Program-made: the position numbers and the translations under genes | Notes under the pieces: generated by a model | The model's input: the letters and a program-made list of their open reading frames with translations, nothing else | Told to the model about the DNA's origin: nothing | Databases searched by the model: none | NCBI GenBank assembly: GCA_002070275.1 | Contig: MWCY01000020.1 | Coordinates: 1-52,694, forward strand | DNA: 52,694 nucleotides | Source: Candidatus Hydrogenedentes bacterium ADurb.Bin170 | GTDB lineage: Bacteria; Hydrogenedentota; Hydrogenedentia; Hydrogenedentales; CAITNO01 | Direction of reading: 5' to 3' | Part shown: in pieces, positions 32,758-41,360 of the stretch | Layout: every line of letters starts with the position of its first letter | Position numbering within the stretch: the first letter of the stretch is position 1

Positions 32758-33756
32758 ATGGATCTGCGTACAAATTACCTGGGCATGGAACTGAAAAATC
32801 CCATCGTTGTGTCCCCGTCTCCCCTTACGGAAAATTTGGACAACATGAAAAAGATGGAGGATGCCGGAGCAGCCGCCATCGTCATGCATTCCCTCTTTGA
32901 AGAGCAGATTACCTTCATGAGCGAAGATCTCAACGAAAACCTGCAGCAGGGAACAATGAGCTTTTCCGAAGCGCTCACTTTCTTCCCTGAGGAGCAGGAT
33001 TATAAGATGGGTCCTGATTCCTATCTGGAGCATATCCGGAAGGCAAAAGAAATGGTGAACATTCCTGTGATCGGCAGCCTCAACGGCGTGAGCGTCGGCG
33101 GCTGGCAGGATATAGCCACCAAGATCGAGCAGGCAGGCGCTGATGCCCTCGAACTGAATGTGTACTATATTCCGACCAACCCCGAACAGGATGGCCCGCA
33201 CGTTGAAAATCTGTATCTGGATCTCATGCGGGAAGTCAAAAAAGCGATCACCATTCCTGTTGCCGTCAAGATCGGGCCCTATTTCAGCTCCACCGCCAAT
33301 ATGGTGCAGAAACTGGATCAGGCAGGTGCCGACGGACTGGTTATGTTCAATCGCTTTTATCAGCCTGACCTTGATCTGGATAACCTTGAGGTCAAGCCCG
33401 ACCTCACCCTCAGCTCTTCCTGGGAATTGCGCCTGGCATTGCGTTGGGTAGCCATTCTGTACAGCCGCATTCAGGCGGATATGGCGATCACAGGCGGCGT
33501 GCACACCGGAACAGATGCGCTCAAAGCAATGACGGCAGGAGCGAAAGTCGCAATGATGACCTCCGCCATTCTCCGTAAGGGAATTGACCACATCAATACG
33601 GTGCTTGCCGAGATGACACAGTGGATGGAAGCCCATGAGTATGAATCCATCGCTCAGATGCAGGGCAGTCTCAGCCAGCGCAACTGCCCGAACCCGGCAG
33701 CCTTTGAACGCGCCAATTACATGAAAATCATTACCTGCTATACACCGAACGCATAA
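32758..33756 (+). CDS. Dihydroorotate dehydrogenase-like FMN protein
   Basis: 332 residues from the ATG at 32758, which has a very strong ribosome site (GGAGGAGG, nine bases). TIM-barrel, DHODH-like family: MDLRTNYLGMELKNPIVVSP at the start, VIGSLNGVSVGGW, ADALELNVYYIPT, IPVAVKIGPYFSS and TGGVHTGTDALKAMTAGA (phosphate/FMN-binding end). This subgroup is not the pyrimidine enzyme: it often sits next to pyruvate:ferredoxin oxidoreductase, and its reaction is not established. The conserved active-site Cys/Ser loop of true PyrD is not obvious. It is 93 bases after nifJ and ends in a strong terminator. Confidence 0.9.
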   Translation: MDLRTNYLGMELKNPIVVSPSPLTENLDNMKKMEDAGAAAIVMHSLFEEQITFMSEDLNENLQQGTMSFSEALTFFPEEQDYKMGPDSYLEHIRKAKEMVNIPVIGSLNGVSVGGWQDIATKIEQAGADALELNVYYIPTNPEQDGPHVENLYLDLMREVKKAITIPVAVKIGPYFSSTANMVQKLDQAGADGLVMFNRFYQPDLDLDNLEVKPDLTLSSSWELRLALRWVAILYSRIQADMAITGGVHTGTDALKAMTAGAKVAMMTSAILRKGIDHINTVLAEMTQWMEAHEYESIAQMQGSLSQRNCPNPAAFERANYMKIITCYTPNA

Positions 33757-33781
33757 GTGGTTTTCTACACGATCAATCCTG

Positions 33782-33819
33782 CCCCGGTCATGACGTTGTC
33801 ACGGCCGGGGTTTCTTTTT
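33782..33819 (+). terminator. Rho-independent terminator after the DHODH-like gene
   Basis: A 13-base stem (one A-C mismatch and one G-U pair) with a GTT loop, followed by TTTCTTTTT. Confidence 0.92.
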
Positions 33820-34064
33820 GCTGCTGCTGCTGCGCCTTATTGAAGTCTGGAGAGCGCCGGAAAATGCACAACAGATATAACGGCACGCTCTTTTCCTCCA
33901 TCCCCCCAGAAAATCCGCTTTCTCACCCGGCAGACACCATTTCCGGTGGCTGACTTTTCCCGAGAAGGTGTAAGTCCATGCGCTCAAAAAGATTTCGCCG
34001 GTTCTTCTCCTTCCGGCTTTCATGCTACACTCTTCTTTGTGCGTATTTTTGTCCTAGGGAGAAC

Positions 34065-35174
34065 ATGGCTATGCTGCCCTTGCCTCGACTTCTGCTTTTC
34101 TTCTTTGCTTCTGCTCTTTTATGTCTGCCGTCTCTAGGTCCACTGTCAGCGCAGAGCACGCCCTATCCGCGCGAACACTGGGAAGAAGCGTCTCCGGAGG
34201 CAATGGGTCTGGAGCGCGATGCGCTGGACAAGCTTGCCGCTTACATGGAGGGGGACGGTTGTGTGATCCGCCACGGGCGCATGGTATACCGGTGGGGCGA
34301 TCCGACCCGGCGGGGTGATGTAGCATCGGCATGTAAGCCCTGGATCAGTTTTTTCCTTTTTCTGGCTCTGGAGGAAGGGCTTTTAGAGAGTCTTGATATG
34401 CCTGCTCATCACTACAAGCCCTGTCTGGCGGAGATCAACGCCGAATTGGGCTATAAAGACCGGGGCATTCTGATGCGACATTTTGCCACACAAACCTCCT
34501 GCTACGGAGTGAGGGAAACACCGGGTACCGCTTTCGATTACAACGACTGGCAGACGGCGCTTTTTGTTGAGATTCTTTTCCAGCAAATTTACAAAGTGCC
34601 GCCCGATGGTTACGACGGGCACATTCTTTTGCCACGTCTGACCGAAAAACTTCAATGTGAGGATTCACCTACATTCTATGCCTTCGGTCCTCAGGACAGA
34701 CCGGGCAGGCTCGCCGTGTCGCCCCGCGATTTCTGCCGTTTCGGTTATCTTTTTCTTTGGGGAGGACACTGGCACAGCGGACGCATTCTTGCCGGGGAGC
34801 ATATCCGGAAATTGACCACACAGCCCCTGCCTGCTGCATTGCCCCGCACCCGGGCGCAGGAAGCGGCGCTCTGTGAAGGTGCGCGCAGTCATGGGTCACA
34901 GCGTATCCCTGACGACCAGTGCGACCATGGGGGCAGCTACAGCTGGATGTGGTGGGTGAACGGTGTGGATCGGGAAGGCAGGCGCTACTGGTGTGATGCG
35001 CCCGACGATACCTTTGCTGCGCTGGGGCACAAAAACGGGATGCGCGGTATGGCGGTAATCCCGAGCCTCGACATTGTTTTTTCCTGGAACAATACCCGTC
35101 TTGGCACGCTGCCCGAAAGTTCCGATGTCCTGAATGATGCCTTTCGGTATCTATGTTCTGCTGTGAAGAACTGA
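34065..35174 (+). CDS. Exported serine hydrolase, beta-lactamase/penicillin-binding fold
   Basis: 369 residues from the ATG at 34065, which has AGGGAGAA just upstream; an in-frame ATG at 33978 would place a basic stretch before the signal. Signal peptide about 1-29 (ending SAQS). The class C beta-lactamase-like (COG1680) active site is seen as SACK (S88, K91) and YND (Y159). The third motif may be HKNG near the end (about 326). Such proteins act as esterases, peptidases or transpeptidase-like enzymes; resistance should not be assumed. Substrate unknown. It stands alone between a terminator and the convergent Ser-rich gene. Confidence 0.87.
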   Translation: MAMLPLPRLLLFFFASALLCLPSLGPLSAQSTPYPREHWEEASPEAMGLERDALDKLAAYMEGDGCVIRHGRMVYRWGDPTRRGDVASACKPWISFFLFLALEEGLLESLDMPAHHYKPCLAEINAELGYKDRGILMRHFATQTSCYGVRETPGTAFDYNDWQTALFVEILFQQIYKVPPDGYDGHILLPRLTEKLQCEDSPTFYAFGPQDRPGRLAVSPRDFCRFGYLFLWGGHWHSGRILAGEHIRKLTTQPLPAALPRTRAQEAALCEGARSHGSQRIPDDQCDHGGSYSWMWWVNGVDREGRRYWCDAPDDTFAALGHKNGMRGMAVIPSLDIVFSWNNTRLGTLPESSDVLNDAFRYLCSAVKN

Positions 35175-35285
35175 TATCTTTTTAAAAAAGAAATGCCCGG
35201 CTTTCCTTCAGACTTGCCTTTTCCCTTTGCGCAGGACCCTTGCTTAATGGACAGCGCAGCATGCCAAAGGCGTAATTAATCTTCC

Positions 35286-36011
35286 TTAGTCATCGGATCC
35301 CCAGCTATTCCAGTCGGAACTGCCGAAGGTAGAGGAGGTTGAGGCAGGAGGCGTGGAAGAGCCGAAACTGCTTGAATAAGTGGAAGGGGAAGAATACAGG
35401 GACGAGCCGGAGGCGGAGTTCTTTTTGGAAGTGCTAGTACTTCCAGAAGAGCCGAAGCCGCTTGAATAAGTGGAAGGGGAAGAATACAGGGATGAGCCGG
35501 AGGCGGAGTTCTTTTTGGAAGTGCTTGTGGTTTCTGAAGAGCCGAAACTGCTTGAATAAGTGGAAGGGGAAGAATACAGGGACGAGCCGGACGAGTTTGA
35601 GCTGCTGGAGTTGCTGGAGTTGTCTGAGCTGGTGCTGCTGTTGGAATGCCAAAGCGTGGAGGACGAGGCAGTGGAAGAAGATCTCTTTTTATCGTGCGCA
35701 TCAATGGTGGGGTGGCGTTCACCATAGACCCACGTGCCGGTTTTTGTATTGTAGGTATCCTGTGAGCCATCAGAATTTCTGAATCCAAAGGTATGCTCGC
35801 CGGTTTTTGTATTGTAGGTATCCTGTGAGCCGTCAGGATTTCTGAATCCAAAGGTATGCTCGCCCCTTGATAAGTTATAGGTGTCGTAGGAGCCATCAGT
35901 ATTCCTGTACTGATGGATGATTTCTATGCCCGGCTTGTAGTCCTCTGCCCACACGCCTGCCGGGCAGACAAACAGGACGAAGAGAAAAATCGAAGTGACT
36001 GCAGTTCTCAT
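35286..36011 (-). CDS. Exported serine-rich tandem-repeat protein
   Basis: 241 residues from the ATG at 36011 (AAAGGGG upstream). Signal peptide about 1-22 (ending VWA). Next come near-identical 21-residue repeats built on TFGFRN-x-DGSQDTYNTKTG (about residues 50-95, preceded by a diverged copy). The rest is Ser-rich with a 30-residue repeat containing SGSSLYSSPSTYSS and FGSS, present three times. No known catalytic domain. I do not recognise a family; the composition suggests a flexible, secreted or surface-exposed protein. Confidence 0.8.
   Translation of the reverse strand: MRTAVTSIFLFVLFVCPAGVWAEDYKPGIEIIHQYRNTDGSYDTYNLSRGEHTFGFRNPDGSQDTYNTKTGEHTFGFRNSDGSQDTYNTKTGTWVYGERHPTIDAHDKKRSSSTASSSTLWHSNSSTSSDNSSNSSSSNSSGSSLYSSPSTYSSSFGSSETTSTSKKNSASGSSLYSSPSTYSSGFGSSGSTSTSKKNSASGSSLYSSPSTYSSSFGSSTPPASTSSTFGSSDWNSWGSDD
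35361..35600. repeat. 90-bp tandem repeat in the Ser-rich gene
   Basis: Copies begin at 35361, 35451 and 35541 (the last is partial) and are nearly identical at base level, which points to recent duplication. The period is 30 codons, so the frame is kept. Confidence 0.9.
35754..35879. repeat. 63-bp tandem repeat in the Ser-rich gene
   Basis: Two almost identical 63-base units encode the 21-residue TFGFRN/DGSQDTYN repeat. Confidence 0.88.
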
Positions 36012-36346
36012 GAAATACCCCTTTCGGTTAAAGTTCCGCTTAGCCCAGTGCGACGGTGTTGTTTCACTGTTTGCCCTATTATAACACACTGATATATGGA
36101 ATGCTACAGAAATGACGCCAGGACAAGTGTACTGTTTTGCCAAAGGAGCTGCCCAGGCAGAACGGCGAGGAAGGTATGTACCAACTGGGCTGAAGTGCAT
36201 GCTTCATGCGACATGCCGCTTCTTTTCACTTTGAAAAAGGGTGTTTCAAAAGCAAATCAGTTCGGCTCGAAAAGATAATTTCGAAGTGGCATGTCCCTTC
36301 AGGTAGAATATACTTGTTCTTTCGAAAGCTCAGGGATCTTGTGAAA
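36012..36346. other. Intergenic region between divergent genes
   Basis: 335 bases. Besides the reverse extended -10 promoter it holds small hairpins such as GCATG-CTT-CATGC (near 36198-36210). I compared it by eye with common riboswitch consensus cores and found no match. No convincing gene. Confidence 0.5.
36078..36086 (-). promoter_or_regulatory. Extended -10 promoter of the Ser-rich gene
   Basis: On the reverse strand TGT followed by perfect TATAAT, about 67 bases before the start codon. Confidence 0.5.
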
Positions 36347-36895
36347 ATGCTGACCGTTACCATCAGAGGTCTTATCCAATCCGAAGAATCGGGCGTGCCA
36401 AGCGTCATTCTTACGAGCAGCGATGATGTGCTTCTGATTTCCATCGGCGTTGCCGAAGCGGCTTCCATCCAAATGGCGTTGGAAGGGAAAAAACTGCCAC
36501 GGCCCATGACCCATGACCTGATTGAGAATCTATTAAGTGGTCTGCATGCCATGCTCCGATCCGTGACCATTTATAAAATCCAAAATTCAACCTTTTATGC
36601 TTATCTCAGCGTTGAGCAGCGCAATGACCAGGACGACGTGATTCAGGAATTGCGCATTGATGCGCGACCCAGCGACGGCATTGCGATCGCTGTTCGTGTC
36701 GGCTGTCCGGTCTACGTTGCAGAAGACGTGATGAAACAGGCTGGGCTTCGCGCCGATTTCTTTTTCGGTCAGTTGGATCTGAATCAGAAGGTTGAAGAAG
36801 AGAACAATATTTTCTTCATCGAGGACTTCGATCTCGATATGTTTGACGACGAAGATGACGACGACGAAGATGACGACGAAGGCGGCTTCCGCTGA
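36347..36895 (+). CDS. Bifunctional-nuclease (BFN/DUF151) domain protein with acidic tail
   Basis: 182 residues from the ATG at 36347; a GTG six bases earlier and longer in-frame starts are possible, but the domain begins here. BFN family motifs: VTIRGLIQSEESGVPSVIL, LLISIGVAEAASIQMAL, RPMTHDLIENLL and IDARPSDGIAIAVRVGCPVYV. Plant and bacterial members have been reported to have nuclease activity, but the bacterial role is poorly known. The C-terminal 30 residues are extremely acidic (a run of about 13 Asp/Glu from DMFDDED onward), which is not part of the domain. Confidence 0.88.
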   Translation: MLTVTIRGLIQSEESGVPSVILTSSDDVLLISIGVAEAASIQMALEGKKLPRPMTHDLIENLLSGLHAMLRSVTIYKIQNSTFYAYLSVEQRNDQDDVIQELRIDARPSDGIAIAVRVGCPVYVAEDVMKQAGLRADFFFGQLDLNQKVEEENNIFFIEDFDLDMFDDEDDDDEDDDEGGFR

Positions 36896-36942
36896 GGCGG
36901 TTTCCGGCTGTCCTGCCTGTTTTTCAGGATTCAGTGTTAACG

Positions 36943-36982
36943 CCCGCACACCCTTTTTGTGCTCCGGTGGGGCGGGTTTTTC
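36943..36982 (+). terminator. Terminator after the BFN gene
   Basis: CCCGC and CACC pair with GGTG and GCGGG across a small internal loop, followed by TTTTTCT. Confidence 0.65.
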
Positions 36983-37024
36983 TAACCATCCATGTAACAA
37001 AGATTGAAATACAAGGGAAAAAAC

Positions 37025-37855
37025 ATGACAAGAGAGTATCTGCCGGGAACTGAAATTGAGATTATCCGACAGGTTGAGCGCGGTAAAATCAAGCATATCC
37101 TTTTTGACTTTGATGGAACAATCAGCCTGCTCAGAGAAGGCTGGCAGGGGATTATGGCGCCTGTCTGCGTGGAAATGATCTGCGGCAGTACAGAGCCTAC
37201 CGACCAGATCCGCGAAGAAGTCAATGTCATGATTGACGAGACAACGGGTATTCAGACGATTTTTCAGATGCAGCGCCTTCAGGAAATGGTGCGTGCTCAC
37301 GGGCTTGTGCCCGAAGCCGAAATCAAGAGCCCTGAAGCCTATAAAGAGGTGTACAACGACAGACTCATGGTTCCGGTGCGAGAGCGGATAGCCGCCATCA
37401 AAAGCGGAGCGCGTACCCGGGAATCCTTTACCGTCAAAGGGTCGCTGCGTTTCCTCGAGCTGCTCTCCCGACTGGATGTGACCATGTATGTTTTCAGCGG
37501 AACCGACCGGGACGATGTGCGCAATGAAGCATCCTGTCTGGGCGTAGCCGATTACTTTAATGAAATCTGGGGAGCTCTTCCCAGCGTGGAAGAATATTCA
37601 AAAGAAAAGATCATCCGGGAAATTATCAGTCAGCATCATCTGGAAGGCCCGCAGGTTCTTGCCATCGGTGACGGTCCCGTAGAACTGCGTAACGTTCGGG
37701 ATGCCGGCGGCATTGCGCTGGGCATCGCATCCGATGAAGTCAATGGGGAGGGCTGGGACGAGTCCAAGCGGGATCGCCTTCTGAAAGCCGGTGCAGATAT
37801 GCTGGTGCCTGATTTCAAAGAGGCGGAACAACTGGTGGAATATCTTTTCCCCTGA
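37025..37855 (+). CDS. HAD-superfamily phosphatase
   Basis: 276 residues from the ATG at 37025 (GGGAAAAAAC upstream). HAD motif I is FDFDGT with both Asp; motif II is VFSGTD; the lysine is in the SKEKII region; motif IV is AIGDGPVELRNV. A helical cap sits between I and II (about residues 40-150). The C-terminus describes a sugar- or nucleotide-phosphatase type fold (GIALGIASDE). Substrate unknown. It is 119 bases before guaB and has its own terminator upstream, so it may start a transcript of its own. Confidence 0.88.
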   Translation: MTREYLPGTEIEIIRQVERGKIKHILFDFDGTISLLREGWQGIMAPVCVEMICGSTEPTDQIREEVNVMIDETTGIQTIFQMQRLQEMVRAHGLVPEAEIKSPEAYKEVYNDRLMVPVRERIAAIKSGARTRESFTVKGSLRFLELLSRLDVTMYVFSGTDRDDVRNEASCLGVADYFNEIWGALPSVEEYSKEKIIREIISQHHLEGPQVLAIGDGPVELRNVRDAGGIALGIASDEVNGEGWDESKRDRLLKAGADMLVPDFKEAEQLVEYLFP

Positions 37856-37891
37856 GCACAGATGCGGCAGACGCCGCTTTGCGCTGCCTGT

Positions 37892-37921
37892 TTTACCTCT
37901 TGTGCCAAACTGGTTTATACT
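37892..37921 (+). promoter_or_regulatory. Putative promoter of guaB
   Basis: TTTACC, 18 bases, TATACT, about 53 bases before the guaB start. Confidence 0.4.
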
Positions 37922-37974
37922 TAATCCCTCACAGATCTTTGCGACTACAGAACTGGAACATTTATCGAGGCGGT

Positions 37975-39447
37975 ATGACTTCTCAAAACAATATTCAGGA
38001 CGGACTTTCTTTTGATGATGTGCTTCTTGTGCCTGCACGATCTGCTTACACCCCCCGTGATGTGCAGATCCAATCACGGCTGACCCGTACACTGGGGCTG
38101 AATATTCCGCTGCTCAGTGCCGCCATGGATACGGTCACCGAATCCAAGCTTGCCATTTCCATCGCCCAGGAAGGGGGGATGGGCATTATCCACAAAAACC
38201 TTTCCGCTGAAGAACAGGCGGAAGAAGTGGATCGCGTCAAGCGCTCTCAAGCCGGGATTATTACCGATCCTTTTACGCTGCGTGCCGATCAGAAACTCAG
38301 CGATGCCGAAGCGCTTATGTCGCGCTATCATGTGTCCGGAGTGCCCATCACCGACGAGACCGGTTATCTGGTAGGGATTCTGACCAACCGGGATCTGCGC
38401 TTTGAAGAGGATATGAACGTTGCCATTTCAACCATCATGACGCCCCGCGAACGACTTATTACCATGCCGCCGAATACGGACATGGAATCGGCGAAAAAAC
38501 TCCTTCACAAGCACCGTATCGAGAAACTGCCGCTTGTCGATGATGGAGGGCGTCTGGTAGGGCTGCTGACGATCAAAGACATCATGAAAGCCAGGGACTT
38601 TCCCAATCGCAACGCTGACGCCATGGGCAGACTGCGCGTGGGTGCGGCACTGGGTGTCGGTGATGACGAGATGGAACGGGCAAAAGCGTTACTTCAGGCC
38701 GGTGCGGATGTACTTGTGCTTGACTCCGCCCACGGTCATTCAGAACTGATTATCGAAATGGTGCGGCAGATCAAGCGCTCCTTCCCCTCAGCACAGCTCG
38801 TTGCAGGCAATATTGTTACTGCCGAAGCGGCGGAAGATCTTATTGACGCCGGGGCCGATGCTGTAAAAGTGGGAATCGGGCCGGGTGCCATCTGTACCAC
38901 CCGGGTGATTGCCGGAGTCGGCGTTCCTCAATTGACCGCAATCCTGAATGTCGCTTCTGTCTGCCGCGAGGCGGATATTCCTGTCATCGCCGATGGCGGC
39001 ATCAAGTATTCCGGCGATATTGCCAAGGCAATTGCCGCCGGTGCTGACAGCATTATGATCGGCAGTCTTTTCGCCGGCACCGAGGAAAGCCCGGGCGAAA
39101 AAGTTCTTTATGAAGGCAGAACCTATAAACTTGTTCGCGGTATGGGTTCACTCAAAGCCATGCAGCGCGGGAGCAAGGCGCGCTACATGCAGTTCGAAAC
39201 TGATGCGTCAAAACTTGTGCCGGAAGGCATCGAAGCGCGCGTTCCTTACCGCGGAAATCTAGCCAATTATGTCTTTCAGCTGATGGGCGGACTCCGTGCC
39301 GCCATGGGGTACTGCGGCTGCAAAGACATCCCTTCCATGCAGCGCAAAGCACGCTTTGTACGCATGACTTCCGCCGGAATCCGGGAAAGTCATCCGCATG
39401 ATGTAACGATTACCGAAGACGCTCCCAACTACCAGATACCTTCCTGA
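37975..39447 (+). CDS. guaB: Inosine-5'-monophosphate dehydrogenase
   Basis: 490 residues from the ATG at 37975; the upstream ATG at 37879 lies in non-conserved sequence. Oxidises IMP to XMP with NAD, the committed step to guanine nucleotides. Motifs: [25 protein letters not shown], a CBS pair (about 95-205; VSGVPITDE and IEKLPLVDD), the catalytic Cys in [43 protein letters not shown] and the mobile flap YRG. Length is normal. guaA follows after 25 bases, so the pair forms the XMP-GMP operon. Confidence 0.97.
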   Translation: MTSQNNIQDGLSFDDVLLVPARSAYTPRDVQIQSRLTRTLGLNIPLLSAAMDTVTESKLAISIAQEGGMGIIHKNLSAEEQAEEVDRVKRSQAGIITDPFTLRADQKLSDAEALMSRYHVSGVPITDETGYLVGILTNRDLRFEEDMNVAISTIMTPRERLITMPPNTDMESAKKLLHKHRIEKLPLVDDGGRLVGLLTIKDIMKARDFPNRNADAMGRLRVGAALGVGDDEMERAKALLQAGADVLVLDSAHGHSELIIEMVRQIKRSFPSAQLVAGNIVTAEAAEDLIDAGADAVKVGIGPGAICTTRVIAGVGVPQLTAILNVASVCREADIPVIADGGIKYSGDIAKAIAAGADSIMIGSLFAGTEESPGEKVLYEGRTYKLVRGMGSLKAMQRGSKARYMQFETDASKLVPEGIEARVPYRGNLANYVFQLMGGLRAAMGYCGCKDIPSMQRKARFVRMTSAGIRESHPHDVTITEDAPNYQIPS

Positions 39448-39472
39448 CTTTCAGGGAAGAAGGACCTGTTTT

Positions 39473-40729
39473 ATGCAAAACAGTCTGAAACCTATTGTTG
39501 TTTTGGACTTCGGCAAGCCGGACGGCATGCAGCTTGTGAGGCGTCTGCGCGAGAAAGAAGTCTATACGCTGATCCTTCCGGCCGCCGCTGACGTACAGCT
39601 GCTGCAGCAGATTACGCCTGCCGGATTGATATGCTTCGGCGCGGATAAAGCAGAGCAGATTCCGCCGCGTATTGCGGCGCTGGGACTGCCTTCTTTCAGC
39701 ATTGCCGCAGATGAAGAGCCGACGCCGGAACTTTTTGCCTTTGCCGCATCCTGCTGCGGCGAATCGGTTCCGTGGAACATGGAACGCTATGCCTCTTTCA
39801 TGCTGGAGGATATCAGGCAGCGCGTCGGGTCACGGAAGGTACTTTGCGGACTGAGCGGCGGCGTTGACTCCTCCGTTGTTGCCGCGCTGATTCATCACGC
39901 AATCGGAGATCAGCTGACCTGTGTGCTTGTCGATACCGGGCTGCTTCGTAAAGGGGAAGCCGATCTTGTACGTGAAGTCTTTGAGGGCACATTCAAAACG
40001 AAACTGATCTGTGTCCGGGCAGAAGATCGTTTTCTCTCTGCGCTGAAGGATGTTACCGAGCCTGAACAGAAAAGAAAAATCATCGGCGCCCTCTTTATCG
40101 AAGTCTTTGAAGAAGAAGCGAAGAAACTGGGACATATGGACTTTCTGGCGCAGGGCACGCTCTATCCCGATGTCATCGAAAGTTACCAGGCGGCGGCAGG
40201 CGCATCGGTGGCAGTCAAAAGCCATCACAATGTGGGTGGTCTTCCTGAGCGCATGCAGATGGCGCTTCTCGAACCGGTGCGCGATCTTTTTAAGGATGAG
40301 GTGCGCGCCCTGGGCAAGGTACTCCAGCTCCCCGATATGCTGGTGGGAAGGCATCCTTTTCCCGGTCCCGGGCTCGGTGTACGCTGCGTGGGCGCCATCA
40401 CAAAAGACCGTCTGGACACCCTTCGCCAAGCCGATGCCATCTTTATTGAGGAAATCCGCAATGCCGGGCTGTATGATCAGATCTGGCAGGCACTCGTCTG
40501 CCTGCTTCCGGTGAAAAGTGTGGGAATTAAAGATGGAAAACGTGTCTGGGAAGAAGTATGCACGCTCCGGGCGATTAATTCTGTTGATGCCATGACGGCA
40601 CAGCCCGCACTGCTGCCTGCCCCGCTGCTCACGAAAACAGTGGAACGCATCTGCACTGAAGTACCAGGAGTCAGCCGGGTTCTTCACGATATAAGCCCTA
40701 AGCCGCCTGCCACGATCGAGTGGGAGTAG
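39473..40729 (+). CDS. guaA: GMP synthetase with a degenerate, shortened glutamine amidotransferase domain
   Basis: 418 residues; normal GuaA is about 510-525. AAGGA lies nine bases before the ATG. The ATP-pyrophosphatase and dimerisation parts are complete: LSGGVDSSVVAA (P-loop from about 127), LVDTGLLRKGE, QGTLYPDVIES, SHHNVGGLPERM, HPFPGPGLGVR and the C-terminal PPATIEWE. The N-terminal part begins as a GATase domain (IVVLDFGKPDGMQLVRRLRE), but where GICYG with the nucleophilic Cys should be it reads LPSFSIAADEEP, and then joins directly to the domain end (ELFAFAASCCGESVPWNME). About 105 residues, including the His-Glu pair, are missing with no frameshift. Either ammonia is used directly or a separate amidotransferase supplies it. 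Assignment firm; mechanism inferred. Confidence 0.92.
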   Translation: MQNSLKPIVVLDFGKPDGMQLVRRLREKEVYTLILPAAADVQLLQQITPAGLICFGADKAEQIPPRIAALGLPSFSIAADEEPTPELFAFAASCCGESVPWNMERYASFMLEDIRQRVGSRKVLCGLSGGVDSSVVAALIHHAIGDQLTCVLVDTGLLRKGEADLVREVFEGTFKTKLICVRAEDRFLSALKDVTEPEQKRKIIGALFIEVFEEEAKKLGHMDFLAQGTLYPDVIESYQAAAGASVAVKSHHNVGGLPERMQMALLEPVRDLFKDEVRALGKVLQLPDMLVGRHPFPGPGLGVRCVGAITKDRLDTLRQADAIFIEEIRNAGLYDQIWQALVCLLPVKSVGIKDGKRVWEEVCTLRAINSVDAMTAQPALLPAPLLTKTVERICTEVPGVSRVLHDISPKPPATIEWE

Positions 40730-40915
40730 GAGCGGGCCGGTCGGCAGGCATAGAGCACTGTTCCAGCCCCAAAAGCCTGTGCATTTCTGTGCCTGGAAGG
40801 TGAACAGACAAGGGCAGTCCCCCCCTTTTCTCTGCGTAAATTTTCCTTCTTCCGGGATTATTGCGGAAAAAAAGCCCCTTTTGTCTCCAGCGTCAAAAAA
40901 CAACTGTCGGTAAAG

Positions 40916-40945
40916 TTGACAACTCCTGTTTTTTTCTGATAAACT
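40916..40945 (+). promoter_or_regulatory. Promoter of the tRNA-Gly/tRNA-Lys unit
   Basis: Perfect TTGACA, 18 bases, TAAACT. It lies 15 bases before the tRNA-Gly 5' end. The preceding 186 bases after guaA hold no gene that I can support. Confidence 0.65.
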
Positions 40946-40960
40946 ATGCCAACCAGTTGA

Positions 40961-41035
<75 letters not shown>

Positions 41036-41055
41036 TTTTTTTTTCACCCCCGGAG

Positions 41056-41131
41056 GGGCCGTTAGCTCAGTCGGTAGAGCAGGTGACTCTTAATCACAAG
41101 GTCACTGGTTCGAATCCAGTACGGCCCACCA
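41056..41131 (+). tRNA. tRNA-Lys (anticodon CTT)
   Basis: 76 bases with encoded CCA. Acceptor GGGCCGT pairs with ACGGCCC; T-loop GGTTCGAATCC; anticodon CTT at 41089-41091. It starts 20 bases after tRNA-Gly. Confidence 0.97.
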
Positions 41132-41146
41132 CTATGGTATGCTGTC

Positions 41147-41192
41147 AGGCGGGGCGGGCGTTTCAATCCGTCCGCCCCGCCTGTTTGTTTTT
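41147..41192 (+). terminator. Strong terminator between tRNA-Lys and tRNA-Leu
   Basis: AGGCGGGGCGG pairs perfectly with CCGCCCCGCCT, with three more weaker pairs and an 8-base loop, followed by GTTTGTTTTT. It closes the Gly-Lys tRNA unit. Confidence 0.92.
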
Positions 41193-41245
41193 ACCATGCC
41201 CGCCCAGAGGGCAATTACAGGAAAATGCCTGATTTTGATCCCATC

Positions 41246-41330
41246 GGGCGAGTGGCGGAATTGGCAGACGCGCTGGACTTAGGATCCAGTATCGCAAGAT
41301 GTGCGGGTTCAAGTCCCGCCTCGCCCACCA
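41246..41330 (+). tRNA. tRNA-Leu (anticodon TAG)
   Basis: 85 bases with encoded CCA and the long variable arm of class II tRNAs. Acceptor GGGCGAG pairs with CTCGCCC; anticodon TAG at 41280-41282 in the loop CTTAGGA. It ends 30 bases before the tig ATG. Confidence 0.97.
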
Positions 41331-41360
41331 GTGTAAACCTTTTGGAAGAGAGTACGATCC

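Noticed and set aside
29065-33636. Very long reverse-strand open frames opposite nifJ and the DHODH-like gene (up to about 720 codons)
   Set aside because: They mirror strongly conserved genes, show no protein-family motif, and have no ribosome sites; they arise from codon bias.
34065-35174. Antibiotic-resistance beta-lactamase
   Set aside because: Only the general SxxK/Y motifs are present; the COG1680 family is mostly esterases and peptidases and there is no resistance context.
35361-35600. Possible CRISPR array at the 90-bp repeats
   Set aside because: The repeats are direct, contiguous without unique spacers, and in frame with a protein; no cas genes nearby.
36100-36346. A known riboswitch class in the leader of the BFN gene
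   Set aside because: Some small hairpins occur but none of the conserved cores I know (c-di-GMP, TPP, cobalamin, glycine) could be matched by eye.
39473-39800. Frameshift explaining the short guaA N-terminus
   Set aside because: The reading frame runs without a break from the ATG through the P-loop, and the residual sequence aligns at both ends of the missing part; no second frame shows the absent motifs.
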